A stretch of 64,000 nucleotides of DNA from positions 434,001 to 498,000 of the forward strand of contig CP019154.1 in the NCBI GenBank assembly GCA_002844335.1. Reading direction: 5' to 3'. A program made the position numbers and the translations under genes. Each line of letters begins with the position of its first letter. The stretch's first letter is position 1. Shown in pieces: positions 17,814 to 26,575 of this stretch. Source of the stretch: Haloarcula taiwanensis. GTDB lineage: Archaea > Halobacteriota > Halobacteria > Halobacteriales > Haloarculaceae. Below the pieces are notes generated by a model that worked only from the letters and a program-made list of their open reading frames with translations, was not told where the DNA came from and made no database searches.

Positions 17814-18128
17814 ATGGCACTACAAGTCTCTGAACGGAACGCTGCTATCGGTGCCAGCGCGGCGGCAGGGCTTCCCGTTCTGATGTCGGCAGGAGGTATC
17901 AACATCGAGGATCGACTGGTGGATGTATCGAATGCAGTGTTTGAGGGTGACCTTGGCTCTGCATCGATGGTGACCGGCGGGGCCTTCTCGCTCATCGGGC
18001 TCGGGCTCATCGCGGCAGCATGGGTCGGCCCGCTTCGGGGCTCGCTCGGGATGCTCGCTATCGGTATCGGAATCGGCTTCGCTATGCTCGGTGTCCAGAG
18101 CTTCGACGCTGCACGGAGGGCCAACTGA
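17814..18128 (+). CDS. two/three-helix virion membrane protein
   Basis: 104 aa with Gly/Ala-rich hydrophobic segments (AAIGASAAAGLPVLMSAGG, MVTGGAFSLIGLGLIAAAWV, LGMLAIGIGIGFAMLGV). It is probably embedded in the internal virion membrane. Its TGA overlaps the ATG of the small capsid protein by one base (TGATG at 18126-18130). Confidence 0.7.
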   Translation: MALQVSERNAAIGASAAAGLPVLMSAGGINIEDRLVDVSNAVFEGDLGSASMVTGGAFSLIGLGLIAAAWVGPLRGSLGMLAIGIGIGFAMLGVQSFDAARRAN

Positions 18129-18589
18129 TGACCGACGAAACACTCAGCACGGAACTCCAGTACGCGACAGTCTCGGAGAACGTCGCGGGTACGCCGACGC
18201 CGATCACGACCTGGGACGTGCCGGAGGGAATCGCTATCTCTATCGCACAGGGATCGCCAGCGATTCTCGACGTTGAAGCCAAGGACGGCGGCAACGTCTC
18301 GCGCTCGACGAAGATCGGCTTCGGCTATCGGGAACCGAACGACCCGCTGGATTCGTGGACAGTCATCAGCGAGTTCGCCGTCTCTCCATTCAACACACTG
18401 TCGCTGAAGGACCAACAGTCCGGCGAGAACGCACAGCGCCGCCGGGTTCGGTTCCTTCGTGACCGAATTCCGAATGGGCGGCTGACGCTGGAAGACGCTG
18501 ACGAGCTGGCGCTTCTGGTGAACGGCCCCGACGTGGTCGACCCGGCAACGCTGTTCTTCAACTACCCCATGCAGGTGGACAACCGGTAG
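18128..18589 (+). CDS. small major capsid protein (VP7-like)
   Basis: 153 aa, beta-rich (TWDVPEGIAISIAQGSPAIL, TKIGFGYREPNDPLDSWTVI), with an ending LFFNYPMQVDNR. The size, the order directly before a larger beta-rich protein and the upstream ATPase correspond to the single vertical beta-barrel small MCP of SH1 (VP7). The start at 18128 is set by overlap with the membrane protein; the frame is open further upstream. Assignment rests on synteny and fold-like composition rather than a named motif. Confidence 0.72.
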   Translation: MTDETLSTELQYATVSENVAGTPTPITTWDVPEGIAISIAQGSPAILDVEAKDGGNVSRSTKIGFGYREPNDPLDSWTVISEFAVSPFNTLSLKDQQSGENAQRRRVRFLRDRIPNGRLTLEDADELALLVNGPDVVDPATLFFNYPMQVDNR

Positions 18590-18592
18590 ACC

Positions 18593-19396
18593 ATGAGCGG
18601 AGCCAACACACGGCCGGGGAAGACGGTCTACCTCGGTTCCGAGATGTTCGATTTCAAGAGCTACCAGCCCGGTTCAGAGGGAATCGTCGCGACGACGAAG
18701 GTTCCGAGCACGCAGGTCTGGAAGGTTCCAGTCGGGATGCCGCTGGTGGTGGCACTCGTCGGTAAACAGACAGCGACGGCAGCAGGGGGTGACACTACTA
18801 CGGTCGACCTCACTCCCGAGGCCCCGATCGTCGACTACATGGACGACGTGACTGCCGGCGAGTACACGACTGACGCCTCGCTCATCGGCTACTTCGACAG
18901 CGACGGTGACGGTGACCCGGATACGCTCATTACTGACAGCACAGACACGCAGTACACTGGCACGTTCGGGACTGACGGCGATTTCGTTGCGTCGGCAGAG
19001 CTGAAAGAGACGACCGGAAACGGCGATGTCTCAGTCGCCTTCTACGCGGTGATGCGCCACGGGCTGACGAAGATACAGAAGCGCAACAGCGGGAAGGGTA
19101 ATGTCTCGCAGGAACTTCAGAGTGAAGACAGTATCACATGGGCGTTCTCGAACCCGGATTCGCCGGAGACGGACCGGCAGATCACATGGGATGGACGCAA
19201 CAGCGGGATGCGCGGTGTTCTCCCGCCGAAGTTCAACATGGACCTGCTGTTCTTCGACACAGAGTTCGCTACGGCCGTCGAGGCAGCCGACGCGGAGAAC
19301 GTCGAGGTAAGTATCCCGGTGAATCAGCGGCCTCTTCGACCGGATGAAGAGGCTGCTGAACTCCGGCGAAAGGTGACCCAGACCATGGTGGCCTAA
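18593..19396 (+). CDS. large major capsid protein (VP4-like)
   Basis: 267 aa. Follows the small MCP by 3 nt, as VP4 follows VP7 in SH1. It is beta-rich, with GKTVYLGSEMFDFKSYQPGS at the start, an Asp/Thr-rich insert (residues about 95-125) that could be the tower domain, and DLLFFDTEFATAVEAADAEN near the end. With the small MCP it would build the capsomers. Confidence 0.75.
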   Translation: MSGANTRPGKTVYLGSEMFDFKSYQPGSEGIVATTKVPSTQVWKVPVGMPLVVALVGKQTATAAGGDTTTVDLTPEAPIVDYMDDVTAGEYTTDASLIGYFDSDGDGDPDTLITDSTDTQYTGTFGTDGDFVASAELKETTGNGDVSVAFYAVMRHGLTKIQKRNSGKGNVSQELQSEDSITWAFSNPDSPETDRQITWDGRNSGMRGVLPPKFNMDLLFFDTEFATAVEAADAENVEVSIPVNQRPLRPDEEAAELRRKVTQTMVA

Positions 19397-19415
19397 CGGG
19401 CCACCGTTCCAACAC

Positions 19416-19619
19416 ATGGTGATTCTACACGACACTGACGACCCAGATAGCAGCAGTACCGATACTGGCTGCCCGTGTGACAGCGGCGGGAACGTGCTTG
19501 CAGGGCTTGCGGAGAAGGCCCGGATAGTGGCCGACCTGATAGCGCCGTTCTCGTCGCTGTTGACCTCGCTGGTGCAGGCTGCGACCGTTCTGGCACTGAT
19601 TCGGGGGCAGTCGATATGA
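19416..19619 (+). CDS. 67-aa virion membrane protein
   Basis: A soluble N-terminal part with a CPC motif is followed by a C-terminal amphipathic/hydrophobic stretch (IVADLIAPFSSLLTSLVQAA). Its TGA overlaps the next ATG (ATGA at 19616). Confidence 0.6.
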   Translation: MVILHDTDDPDSSSTDTGCPCDSGGNVLAGLAEKARIVADLIAPFSSLLTSLVQAATVLALIRGQSI

Positions 19620-20083
19620 GCGGGTATGGACTCATCGGGACAGATACACCGATAGACGATCTGCTTGAACAGTACTTCCCCGGCGCACCGAGGAACGTGC
19701 TGTACGAGGCTTTCGAAGACGAAACGAACGCGCTGCTGGCGGCCCTGCTGATGGAGATGCGGGGCGACGACATTGACCAGAACGTTTCGGGCGACTCGGA
19801 ATCGGTGTACTACAGCGAACCCGGCGTTCCGGTTGACGATACCGACGAACAGACGGTTTCGTGGGACTTCGCCGCGGATACCGTCGTCGTCTACGGATTT
19901 GACTCCCCGATAGTTGTCGCGTTCAAGTCAGCAAACAAGGCTGACCGATTCATTCCCCTGACCCCATCGGACGCGCCATTCTCTCTGTCTCCGCCGGGCG
20001 GACTGGGTGCCTCAAAGCTGTGGTATCGGAAGATGACCGAGGGAGACGCCAGTACCTCCCTGAACGTGCTGGCACTCAAGTAA
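19616..20083 (+). CDS. virion structural protein, 155 aa
   Basis: N-terminal helical half (IDDLLEQYFPGAPRNVLYEA) and beta-rich C-terminal half (VVVYGFDSPIVVAFKSANKA ... KLWYRKM). The C-terminal fold pattern suits a capsid-associated or spike-base domain. It is one nt from the next gene. No named family recognised. Confidence 0.6.
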   Translation: MSGYGLIGTDTPIDDLLEQYFPGAPRNVLYEAFEDETNALLAALLMEMRGDDIDQNVSGDSESVYYSEPGVPVDDTDEQTVSWDFAADTVVVYGFDSPIVVAFKSANKADRFIPLTPSDAPFSLSPPGGLGASKLWYRKMTEGDASTSLNVLALK

Positions 20084-20084
20084 A

Positions 20085-20972
20085 ATGACGTTTACAGGAC
20101 CAAACGCAGTTACCTGGGGCGAAGCGCTCGCGGCACTCCGCGACAACATCGACAGTATCAGTGGCTGGAGTATCATCGACACATCGGCCAACGGCGGTGC
20201 GACTCCGCTCACTGCTGGTGAGTGGTTCGTGTTGGAGACGCCGAACGGCGAGAACCACCGTCTCAAAATCCGAGATAACAGATACAGCGGTGGCATAACC
20301 ATGGAATCCGGTCCCTCGTGGGACGCCGGAAACACGACATGGGAAGACCGCTACGCCAACGATATCGCACAAAAGACTGGAAGCGACGGATACGGCGATC
20401 CAATGGCGTACGCCCCCGACGACCGTGGTGGTGAGCGTATGTCCATGTCTCATTCTGTGAGCTACTACCTGGACTACACAGACTCGGGATGGGTGTTCTA
20501 CGCGGAACGGAACGAGGGTGACGGTAACGACGAAGATCTCGCCATCGGGATGGCTGAACTCTCGAAGACATGGGACTTCGACTCTGCGGCCAACCGCGAA
20601 AGCAACTACGCGACTCTATGGCACGCACAGGCGTTCAACGCCGACTACGATAATAGAGAAAAGAGGCAGTGGACAAACTTCCTCCCGGCGATGAGCGGCA
20701 CGCAGTCGGGAAGCACACACCACGGCCGCGGGATGGTGAATCCCGACAACAACTACGCGAACTACACCACGACCGACAATGTCGTTGCCAGTTCGCAGTA
20801 TCGGAACAACCGCAACAACGATGCAATCATTGGGACCCATGACCTGTGGATTCGGGAGGAAAGCGGTCAGGACGCAAGTCACGAGGATACGATACAGGAC
20901 AGCGGTGCGAACAACCTGTACAAGCTCCTGAAGGCCCACAACGTCGCGCAGGTCGGTATCGGGATGAGGTAA
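20085..20972 (+). CDS. candidate vertex spike / receptor-binding protein
   Basis: 295 aa, rich in Asn, Tyr, Trp, Thr and His, with no membrane helix or enzyme motif (for example HHGRGMVNPDNNYANYTTTD). Position downstream of the capsid genes and the composition resemble the host-recognition spike genes of SH1-like viruses, which are known to be non-homologous between close relatives. The role is inferred. Confidence 0.5.
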   Translation: MTFTGPNAVTWGEALAALRDNIDSISGWSIIDTSANGGATPLTAGEWFVLETPNGENHRLKIRDNRYSGGITMESGPSWDAGNTTWEDRYANDIAQKTGSDGYGDPMAYAPDDRGGERMSMSHSVSYYLDYTDSGWVFYAERNEGDGNDEDLAIGMAELSKTWDFDSAANRESNYATLWHAQAFNADYDNREKRQWTNFLPAMSGTQSGSTHHGRGMVNPDNNYANYTTTDNVVASSQYRNNRNNDAIIGTHDLWIREESGQDASHEDTIQDSGANNLYKLLKAHNVAQVGIGMR

Positions 20973-20976
20973 TCCG

Positions 20977-21624
20977 ATGGCGACGTACACTGAAGCACCG
21001 GCCGGGACAACCGCAGGAAGCCAGACGCGCCCAATCCCGGCGAGGACGGGAACCGCTGCTGACGGGGAAACACTGAGTACGGAGCGTCCAGCTCCGCAAC
21101 GGGCGGCGGCTGTCGCAGCTGGTGCGACGACCGACACGATACGGCCCCGTCCACGTCGGCCCGGTGACCGAGCGGATACGGTCACCGTCTCCCTCGACCG
21201 GCCGCGGGTCACTCGTTCTCGGGACCACGCCACCAGCACCGACCGGAGCGGGGTACTTATTCCCGCAGCGTTTCGGCCGGTGAGAGTTTCGGTGGTGGGC
21301 CCGGACGGGAATCCACTACCCGAAGTTGAATGGGTAATGTCGGCTGGTGTGTTCCCGACAGCGGCCGCTATCGACGGTAGCGCACAGGGTGACCTCCCGT
21401 GTCTTGCTACGACGTACAGCCAGTTTATGGGCGTAGCGCGCCGGGACGGTGGTCCTAACGGAGTTCAGTACACATGGTTCTCACCGGCTATCGATGCCGA
21501 TGGGAACCCACTACAGGAGCCTATCGGCCCGCTTGATGACAGCGCTGAGATCGTTCTCGACCCGGTCGAGATCAAGGGTCTGTACGCTGGGACCGGGGCA
21601 GACTTCGGAGGGATGTTAGGATAA
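20977..21624 (+). CDS. virion-associated protein, 215 aa
   Basis: The first 95 residues are basic and low-complexity (Arg, Pro, Thr, Ala). The C-terminal 110 residues form a beta-rich domain (FRPVRVSVVGPDGNPLPEVE). It could be a spike stalk or an adaptor between spike and vertex. The TAA stop overlaps the ATG of the next gene (TAATG). Confidence 0.55.
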   Translation: MATYTEAPAGTTAGSQTRPIPARTGTAADGETLSTERPAPQRAAAVAAGATTDTIRPRPRRPGDRADTVTVSLDRPRVTRSRDHATSTDRSGVLIPAAFRPVRVSVVGPDGNPLPEVEWVMSAGVFPTAAAIDGSAQGDLPCLATTYSQFMGVARRDGGPNGVQYTWFSPAIDADGNPLQEPIGPLDDSAEIVLDPVEIKGLYAGTGADFGGMLG

Positions 21625-22139
21625 TGGTGAACCTGAATATCGACCAATCAGAGCCGTATATCGACAGTATAGACGTACCGAGCGAGGCCCGCCCAGATGA
21701 GTCGTTCACCGTGACGGTCACAGTCGGAAACGAGAGTTCGATTATTGCCCCACAGGATGGGACGTGTCAGAGCGGGATACTCCAGTTCAACACTGGATGG
21801 CGGACGCCGGTCATCATCTACGTCGACGGGCAAGAAGTCCATCGAGAAACGAAGTGCCTTGACGGCAATAGCGCCCCGAAGACGGTGACCAAGCGAGTAA
21901 CGCTGGGTAGTGGAGAACACAGCGTCACCGCGGAAGTGCTGAAAGTTCCGAATGACACGGTTGCAGAAGAGCGGGCGGCGGAGGTAACCGTTCACTCTGA
22001 TGCACAGGACCCGGCCCTGCCGACGACAGGTGACCGACTGACAGAGATGATTAGCGATATCGCAGACGCGCTTGGCGGAACGACCCAGCAGGTGATGCTG
22101 GGATTCGCTCTAGCCGTCGTGCTGCTGGTGGTGATCTGA
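21624..22139 (+). CDS. Ig-like (CARDB-type) protein with C-terminal membrane anchor
   Basis: 171 aa. Residues 10-125 show an Ig-like fold pattern (DSIDVPSEARPDESFTVTVT, GSGEHSVTAEVLKVPND), with two Cys that could pair (GTCQSG, TKCLDG). A membrane helix closes the protein (VMLGFALAVVLLVVI). Probably a virion membrane protein exposed outward. The next ATG follows directly. Confidence 0.62.
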   Translation: MVNLNIDQSEPYIDSIDVPSEARPDESFTVTVTVGNESSIIAPQDGTCQSGILQFNTGWRTPVIIYVDGQEVHRETKCLDGNSAPKTVTKRVTLGSGEHSVTAEVLKVPNDTVAEERAAEVTVHSDAQDPALPTTGDRLTEMISDIADALGGTTQQVMLGFALAVVLLVVI

Positions 22140-22760
22140 ATGGTGACGTTCGCTGGCGGTATTCCAGACGGCGGGCTCGTACTGGAATCAGTCGGAACGA
22201 CCTCGTTCGCTGTGTACAGTCCCGACGATCCGCGTGTCGACCGACGGCAGGAATACGAGCCCCAGCTACAGGCTGAAGTGACGAACACCTCTTTCGAGGA
22301 AAGAGAAGCAGCGGTCATCTGGACATTCGATGATACCCATGTCCAGAGTCAGACTGAGACGATTGAGGCTGGACAGACGGCCACAATCTCGAATCGGGTA
22401 TCGTGGGAGATGCTACAGGAAAACTTCGACCTGATTCCGGGCGACTACGCGCTCGGTGTGCAGCTGCTTGGCGGCCCGTCGTGGGACAAGCAGACGACGA
22501 CGTACGGAACGATGCACGTCCACGAGAAGCGTGTACCCGACTCCGGTGATGAGCCGAACGACGAACCCACGTACCCACCCATCAGTGACGGCGATCCGCC
22601 TGACGGAAGCAGTGACCCGCCGCCTGAGAACACCGGGCCAGAGTCTCCGCCTGCCCTGCTACCTGACGGGTTCCCGACGCTGCCGGCGGTCGGGCCGTTG
22701 ACTGCCCCACAGACAACGCTCGCAGCCCTCGCGGTCGTTGCGGTGGTGGTGCTTCGATGA
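22140..22760 (+). CDS. Ig-like, Pro-rich protein with C-terminal membrane anchor
   Basis: 206 aa. An Ig-like N-terminal domain (AEVTNTSFEEREAAVIWTFD) of about 125 residues is followed by a Pro/Asp/Ser-rich stalk and a final membrane helix (TTLAALAVVAVVVLR). The layout parallels the preceding gene, so the two may be related virion spike or scaffold proteins. The stop overlaps the next ATG (ATGA at 22757). Confidence 0.6.
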   Translation: MVTFAGGIPDGGLVLESVGTTSFAVYSPDDPRVDRRQEYEPQLQAEVTNTSFEEREAAVIWTFDDTHVQSQTETIEAGQTATISNRVSWEMLQENFDLIPGDYALGVQLLGGPSWDKQTTTYGTMHVHEKRVPDSGDEPNDEPTYPPISDGDPPDGSSDPPPENTGPESPPALLPDGFPTLPAVGPLTAPQTTLAALAVVAVVVLR

Positions 22761-22885
22761 CGGTAGCACGGCTACTGGGGCAGGTATTCGGTGCGTTGAC
22801 CGGTACACTTGGTGTGCCCGGAACGCTGCTACTCATCGCCATTGTCGTTGGCGGCGTGGCAATCTGGAGGGACGCTGATGGTTGA
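22757..22885 (+). CDS. 42-aa single-helix membrane protein
   Basis: ATG at 22757 inside the previous stop and TGA at 22883-22885. One membrane helix (GTLLLIAIVVGGVAIW) with a short charged tail. It overlaps the next gene's ATG at 22878 by 8 nt. The double overlap supports translation. Confidence 0.6.
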   Translation: MTVARLLGQVFGALTGTLGVPGTLLLIAIVVGGVAIWRDADG

Positions 22886-23165
22886 ACCGTACACCGCAGC
22901 GGCATGGGCAGTCAGCGTCTCATCGATGCTCGTGGTCGGTATCACGGGCTGGGTCGGCCGCCGCGTGGTCGGCTACGTTGAGGAGACGCGCAACGAGGCG
23001 CAAGCGGCCCACGAAACCGCAGAGAAAGCCGTCCGTGTTCTCCGAGGTGAGGAAGGGATCGACGACGCCGGGCTCGTCGAGGATGTCCGATCACACCGCC
23101 GGGCGCTCGTTGACGAAGGTATCTACCCACCGAAGGCAACGGACGGAGGTGAGAGCGATGCCTGA
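22878..23165 (+). CDS. 95-aa membrane-anchored coiled-coil protein
   Basis: N-terminal membrane helix (AAWAVSVSSMLVVGITGWVG) followed by a helical charged segment (YVEETRNEAQAAHETAEKAV) likely to form a coiled coil. The start at 22878 is chosen from the overlap with the preceding gene. It overlaps the next gene by 8 nt. Confidence 0.6.
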   Translation: MVEPYTAAAWAVSVSSMLVVGITGWVGRRVVGYVEETRNEAQAAHETAEKAVRVLRGEEGIDDAGLVEDVRSHRRALVDEGIYPPKATDGGESDA

Positions 23166-23334
23166 CCTGACGTGGGTACAGCTTGGCGCTCTCATCTGGT
23201 TCTGTGTCACGTTGGCGGTCACCGACGGTGCGGCGCTCTCTCGGCTGGGAATCGCTTGGCTGGCGAAGCGGTTAGGGCTACGGCCAGCAGAGATAGTACG
23301 CTTCGAGGCGGCGGCTGGCGGTGGTGACGAGTGA
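23158..23334 (+). CDS. 58-aa small membrane protein
   Basis: ATG at 23158. One membrane helix (QLGALIWFCVTLAVTDGAAL) and an amphipathic C-terminal half. Its TGA overlaps the GTG start of the nuclease gene (GTGA at 23331). Confidence 0.55.
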   Translation: MPDLTWVQLGALIWFCVTLAVTDGAALSRLGIAWLAKRLGLRPAEIVRFEAAAGGGDE

Positions 23335-23783
23335 CGGAAGTTCTCGATATCCGGTCGCTCCCTCGGACTCGACAGGAGCGGTTACAGCGGTCGAAGTCGT
23401 TTGGCGACGTTGCCGAGGAGATCGTGGCTGAGGTGTACGGCTTGGAAGGCCTATCGCTTGACCCGGACTGGTGGGACCTCAGACATCCCAGCAGGGCAAC
23501 GAAATACCAGGTCAAATCGACATCAACGACAGTCGGCAACAGGTACCCCGGTGACGGTCGTTTTCGTGTCTGGGAAGGACAGACGCGCTCTCTCATCGCA
23601 TCGGACGCACAGGCGACGGCGTGGTACGCGTTTGTGTTCCTCGATGAGACGGACGGCGTACTCCGAATCACGCGCATGAGGCCGTCGACGGTGAACAACC
23701 TCGTCCAAGATCGGGGCGGATGGAACCGCTCGGGTCATTCGATGGGGAAGCAGCACAAAATCCCGTGGGACGAGGTTTTCTGA
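23331..23783 (+). CDS. PD-(D/E)XK-like nuclease
   Basis: 150 aa, GTG start at 23331 overlapping the previous stop. The pattern E29/E30 in GDVAEEIVAEVYG, D49 in WWDLRHPS and Q60-x-K62 in YQVKST fits a PD-(D/E)XK core with a Gln variant of the last acidic residue, as in Holliday-junction resolvases and Vsr-like enzymes. Possibly resolves replication or packaging intermediates. It is the last gene of the virion operon and ends just before the cargo block. Confidence 0.6.
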   Translation: MTEVLDIRSLPRTRQERLQRSKSFGDVAEEIVAEVYGLEGLSLDPDWWDLRHPSRATKYQVKSTSTTVGNRYPGDGRFRVWEGQTRSLIASDAQATAWYAFVFLDETDGVLRITRMRPSTVNNLVQDRGGWNRSGHSMGKQHKIPWDEVF

Positions 23784-24063
23784 GTGTCCGGTTCTCGGGT
23801 GAAGCCGAATATTTGTCTATAGGCTCCCACTGGGTCCGATTAATGATTTGGAAAGAAACCCCAATAGTTGAAATGGGACTCAACGTAGACAAACAATCTG
23901 CAAGACACGATGGAATTCTGTTCTAGCATATAGTAGATAACCGTAGAGACGTTCTCTTCCGAGTCTATGAGATCGTAGTGGAAATCTTTTTACATGGGGA
24001 TACATTAGGTGATAGTACAGGCTGACACCCTAACGGGCGTGGCCTGCTTAAATCATATCGCTT
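23784..24063. other. non-coding junction between virion operon and cargo block
   Basis: 280 bp where composition changes from GC-rich to visibly A/T-rich. No convincing gene. It separates the rightward virion operon from the leftward DUF3800 gene and so should contain their transcription ends. Confidence 0.5.
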
Positions 24064-25098
24064 TCAGATCTTCTCAGAGACATCAGCAGCGTTAATCAGA
24101 GTTATGTCCTTACTGGGATGCAAGTTCTGAAGAGTTTTTGCCTTCTCAGGTTGCACGGGATTATAAACGATGTAGTCCCCGTCGCGGACAGTGAAAGGGA
24201 ATGTTTCTACGTCGAATTTGGTAACACAACCGCCCATGCTTCTTGCAGCATTACATAGATATCCCATCAGCTGAGATCGGTCAATTGCCTCTCTATCTTT
24301 CCCAGACAGTACGCTCTCTTCGATAAAAACCACTGGATGTGGATACGAGAGATGAGGGCGTACATCATACTTATGTGGCTTAAGATGATCAATCATCCAT
24401 TCGCCAGAATCATGATGGATGAGGTCTGTTTCTACATACTGATTATCTGTGTTTGGAAGTCTATTCAATAGCCACCCATCGACATAGCGATCGTACTCTG
24501 TATATGGTTCATCATCGGGGAGGATTCCACTAAGCGCAGACGCTATAATATCTGCGGCGGATAGTTCTGGATAGGTAAGATCTCCCTTGGGTATAATATC
24601 CAAGTCAAACGTCTTTCCCACGTATTTCCACGACTTCGTGATCTTCCCGGTAAAACTATCTAACATTGCCTTCTCAGTAGGATTATATTCCCTCTGGGAA
24701 CGGTGGTACCTCCAAAGAGTCACGACCGGAAAATATGACTTAACAAACCTATTCACGAATTGGCCGCCGTCAAAAGAACCAAGTGGGGTTTCGACACGCT
24801 CTTCATGCCAGCAAATAGTAGTATTTATTCTATCAATCGATTCTGTATCGAGAATGTCATAGCCAATTGATTTCCTAGCCTGCCCAAGTTCGTAACTGGG
24901 TATATTTCTACTGAGGTGATCTGACTTTATAACATCGTTTTCTCGGTTGATGTTATATTCGTCATAAAAGTCGCCAACAACCTCGATGTAGTGCTCTCGA
25001 AAAGCTTCTACATCATTCAGAACTATTGCGACACCGATCAAACATCGTTGACTTCCAGAACTTTTGGTGGCCGCATCTACTGCAACAACAGATGACAT
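24064..25098 (-). CDS. DUF3800-domain protein
   Basis: 344 aa. The N-terminal VVAVDAATKSSGSQRCLIGV provides the first-strand Asp of an RNase H-like fold, and PELSAADIIASALSG near the middle is the DUF3800-type helix with its Asp. Members occur in phage and plasmid accessory regions and are suspected nucleases. An ATG at 25116 is also in frame, but a TTTAAA element near 25125 sits about 27 nt upstream of 25098, which favours a leaderless start there. It is divergent from the serine recombinase. Confidence 0.65.
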   Translation of the reverse strand: MSSVVAVDAATKSSGSQRCLIGVAIVLNDVEAFREHYIEVVGDFYDEYNINRENDVIKSDHLSRNIPSYELGQARKSIGYDILDTESIDRINTTICWHEERVETPLGSFDGGQFVNRFVKSYFPVVTLWRYHRSQREYNPTEKAMLDSFTGKITKSWKYVGKTFDLDIIPKGDLTYPELSAADIIASALSGILPDDEPYTEYDRYVDGWLLNRLPNTDNQYVETDLIHHDSGEWMIDHLKPHKYDVRPHLSYPHPVVFIEESVLSGKDREAIDRSQLMGYLCNAARSMGGCVTKFDVETFPFTVRDGDYIVYNPVQPEKAKTLQNLHPSKDITLINAADVSEKI

Positions 25099-25275
25099 AG
25101 TCAAAGTATAATACAAATGGATTTAAAAGTAGCTAGTCCATCTAATTGACAACTTTTCTCAAATAAGTGTTTGCGCGCGTATTTGTAATGAATAAATGTG
25201 TTCACAAACCACCGTTCTCGTACAGACTGTACGTAAACACTTTCTTTTATATGCTTGGCGTGGGTGTACGAGTGT

Positions 25276-25932
25276 ATGGGTGATATTGGATGCTACTGCC
25301 GAGTGAGTACGCAGGACCAGAGCCTTGACCGACAACTTGAGTCGACACAGGAGTACGCCAAGAGCGAGTTCGATGCAGATTTGGGGAGGCTCCGGTTCTA
25401 TCGAGACAAGTCTACAGGGACCAACACAGACCGCTCGGACTACCAGCAGATGATGAATGACGCCGAGAGTAGGGAGATCGACGCTGTGGTGGTTCATAGT
25501 ATCTCACGCATTTGCCGGTCTATCTCTGACTTAGAGCGGACGGCGTCGCGTCTTGAAGAGGCAGGCGTCGAGCTCCACATCATCAGCGAAGGGTTAACTC
25601 TCCGGCCTGACGAGAGTGACCCGTACCAGACGGCGCTATTCCAACTTCTCGGCGTGTTCGCGGAACTGGAAGCGAACATGGCCAAGCAGCGGACGAAGGA
25701 GGGAATCGCTGCGCGGCAGCAGAACGATGAGTATCACCATGGGCCCGCTCCACTCGGCTTTGAGAAGGATGATGGGCTACTTATTGAGGGCGAGGACTAT
25801 CATAAAGTAGTAAGCGTTCTGGATCTGGTACAAAAGGACGAATTGTCAAAACGAAAAGCCGCGAAGCGACTGGGTACCTCGCGAGCGACAATTAACCGAG
25901 CTCTAGAAAGAGATACGTTATATGGGCTCTAA
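25276..25932 (+). CDS. small serine recombinase (resolvase/invertase family)
   Basis: 218 aa. CRVSTQDQSLDRQL gives the nucleophilic Ser near residue 10, and the catalytic-core helices follow (DAVVVHSISRICRSISDLER, LLGVFAELEANMAKQRTKEG). The C-terminal SKRKAAKRLGTSRATINRAL is a Hin-type helix-turn-helix. It is full length, so it may be active as a resolvase, invertase or transposition module. An in-frame ATG at 25255 is possible, but 25276 (MGDIGCYCRVST) gives the usual N-terminus. Confidence 0.85.
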   Translation: MGDIGCYCRVSTQDQSLDRQLESTQEYAKSEFDADLGRLRFYRDKSTGTNTDRSDYQQMMNDAESREIDAVVVHSISRICRSISDLERTASRLEEAGVELHIISEGLTLRPDESDPYQTALFQLLGVFAELEANMAKQRTKEGIAARQQNDEYHHGPAPLGFEKDDGLLIEGEDYHKVVSVLDLVQKDELSKRKAAKRLGTSRATINRALERDTLYGL

Positions 25933-26002
25933 AGCCCGTTCTACGTAGAGCCAATCTAAAATTCACCAAATACTTAACTTTTCTCCTATACGAACTAGAT
26001 AT

Positions 26003-26572
26003 ATGGCTGAGTTTCGCAGGGGAATCAAATGGCTCCTATTCTTGAGCTCATATATTCCTCTGTTCGTCCTGCTTGCGGTCAAACATAGAAGCATGACGGT
26101 CGCGGTCCCAAATTTAAATATTTCTTATCTTGAGCCGATCATCGGTGTACACGTACCAGTGCTGTCGATCTTTTGGATTATTGTAGCTGCAGTCTCAGGA
26201 ATTGTCCTTAAAGCAGTATTTAGTATACGAAAGTCAAGGGGAGCCGATAGTATACAGAAAATAAATAATTCAAGAAGTCGGGATGATCTCATCACCAATT
26301 ACGTGCTTGTCTATATTTTCCCCTTTGTCGTTCTTGATTACACCAACTTAGCGAACTGGTTTGCATTTATATTGTTCTTTTTCGTTATCGGAATTGTACA
26401 AGTCAAATCAAACCAACTGTATGTCAATCCAGTGTTATCATTTTTCGATTATCGAATATATGAAGCGGATACCGATAGAGGCGAAATTACAGTCCTCTCT
26501 AGAGGAAAGTTGGATGAATCTGAACCCGTTCACACAGTAGAGTTAAGTAATGATGTACATATAACAATTTAA
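26003..26572 (+). CDS. kwaA: KwaA-like membrane protein of a Kiwa defence system
   Basis: 189 aa with four membrane helices at about residues 9-26, 48-70, 95-112 and 117-135 and a soluble C-terminal part. The segment QLYVNPVLSFFDYRIYEADT after the last helix resembles the NPxLxxxGYxxY region I associate with KwaA. It ends 3 nt before the KwaB-like gene. In bacteria KwaA is the membrane partner of the two-gene Kiwa anti-phage system. KwaA is poorly conserved, so the call leans on the partner. Confidence 0.6.
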   Translation: MAEFRRGIKWLLFLSSYIPLFVLLAVKHRSMTVAVPNLNISYLEPIIGVHVPVLSIFWIIVAAVSGIVLKAVFSIRKSRGADSIQKINNSRSRDDLITNYVLVYIFPFVVLDYTNLANWFAFILFFFVIGIVQVKSNQLYVNPVLSFFDYRIYEADTDRGEITVLSRGKLDESEPVHTVELSNDVHITI

Positions 26573-26575
26573 ACG

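Noticed and set aside
25276-25932. Serine recombinase as the transposase of an IS607-type element
   Set aside because: No TnpB-like gene adjoins it and the catalytic domain is followed, not preceded, by the HTH, which fits resolvase/invertase instead.
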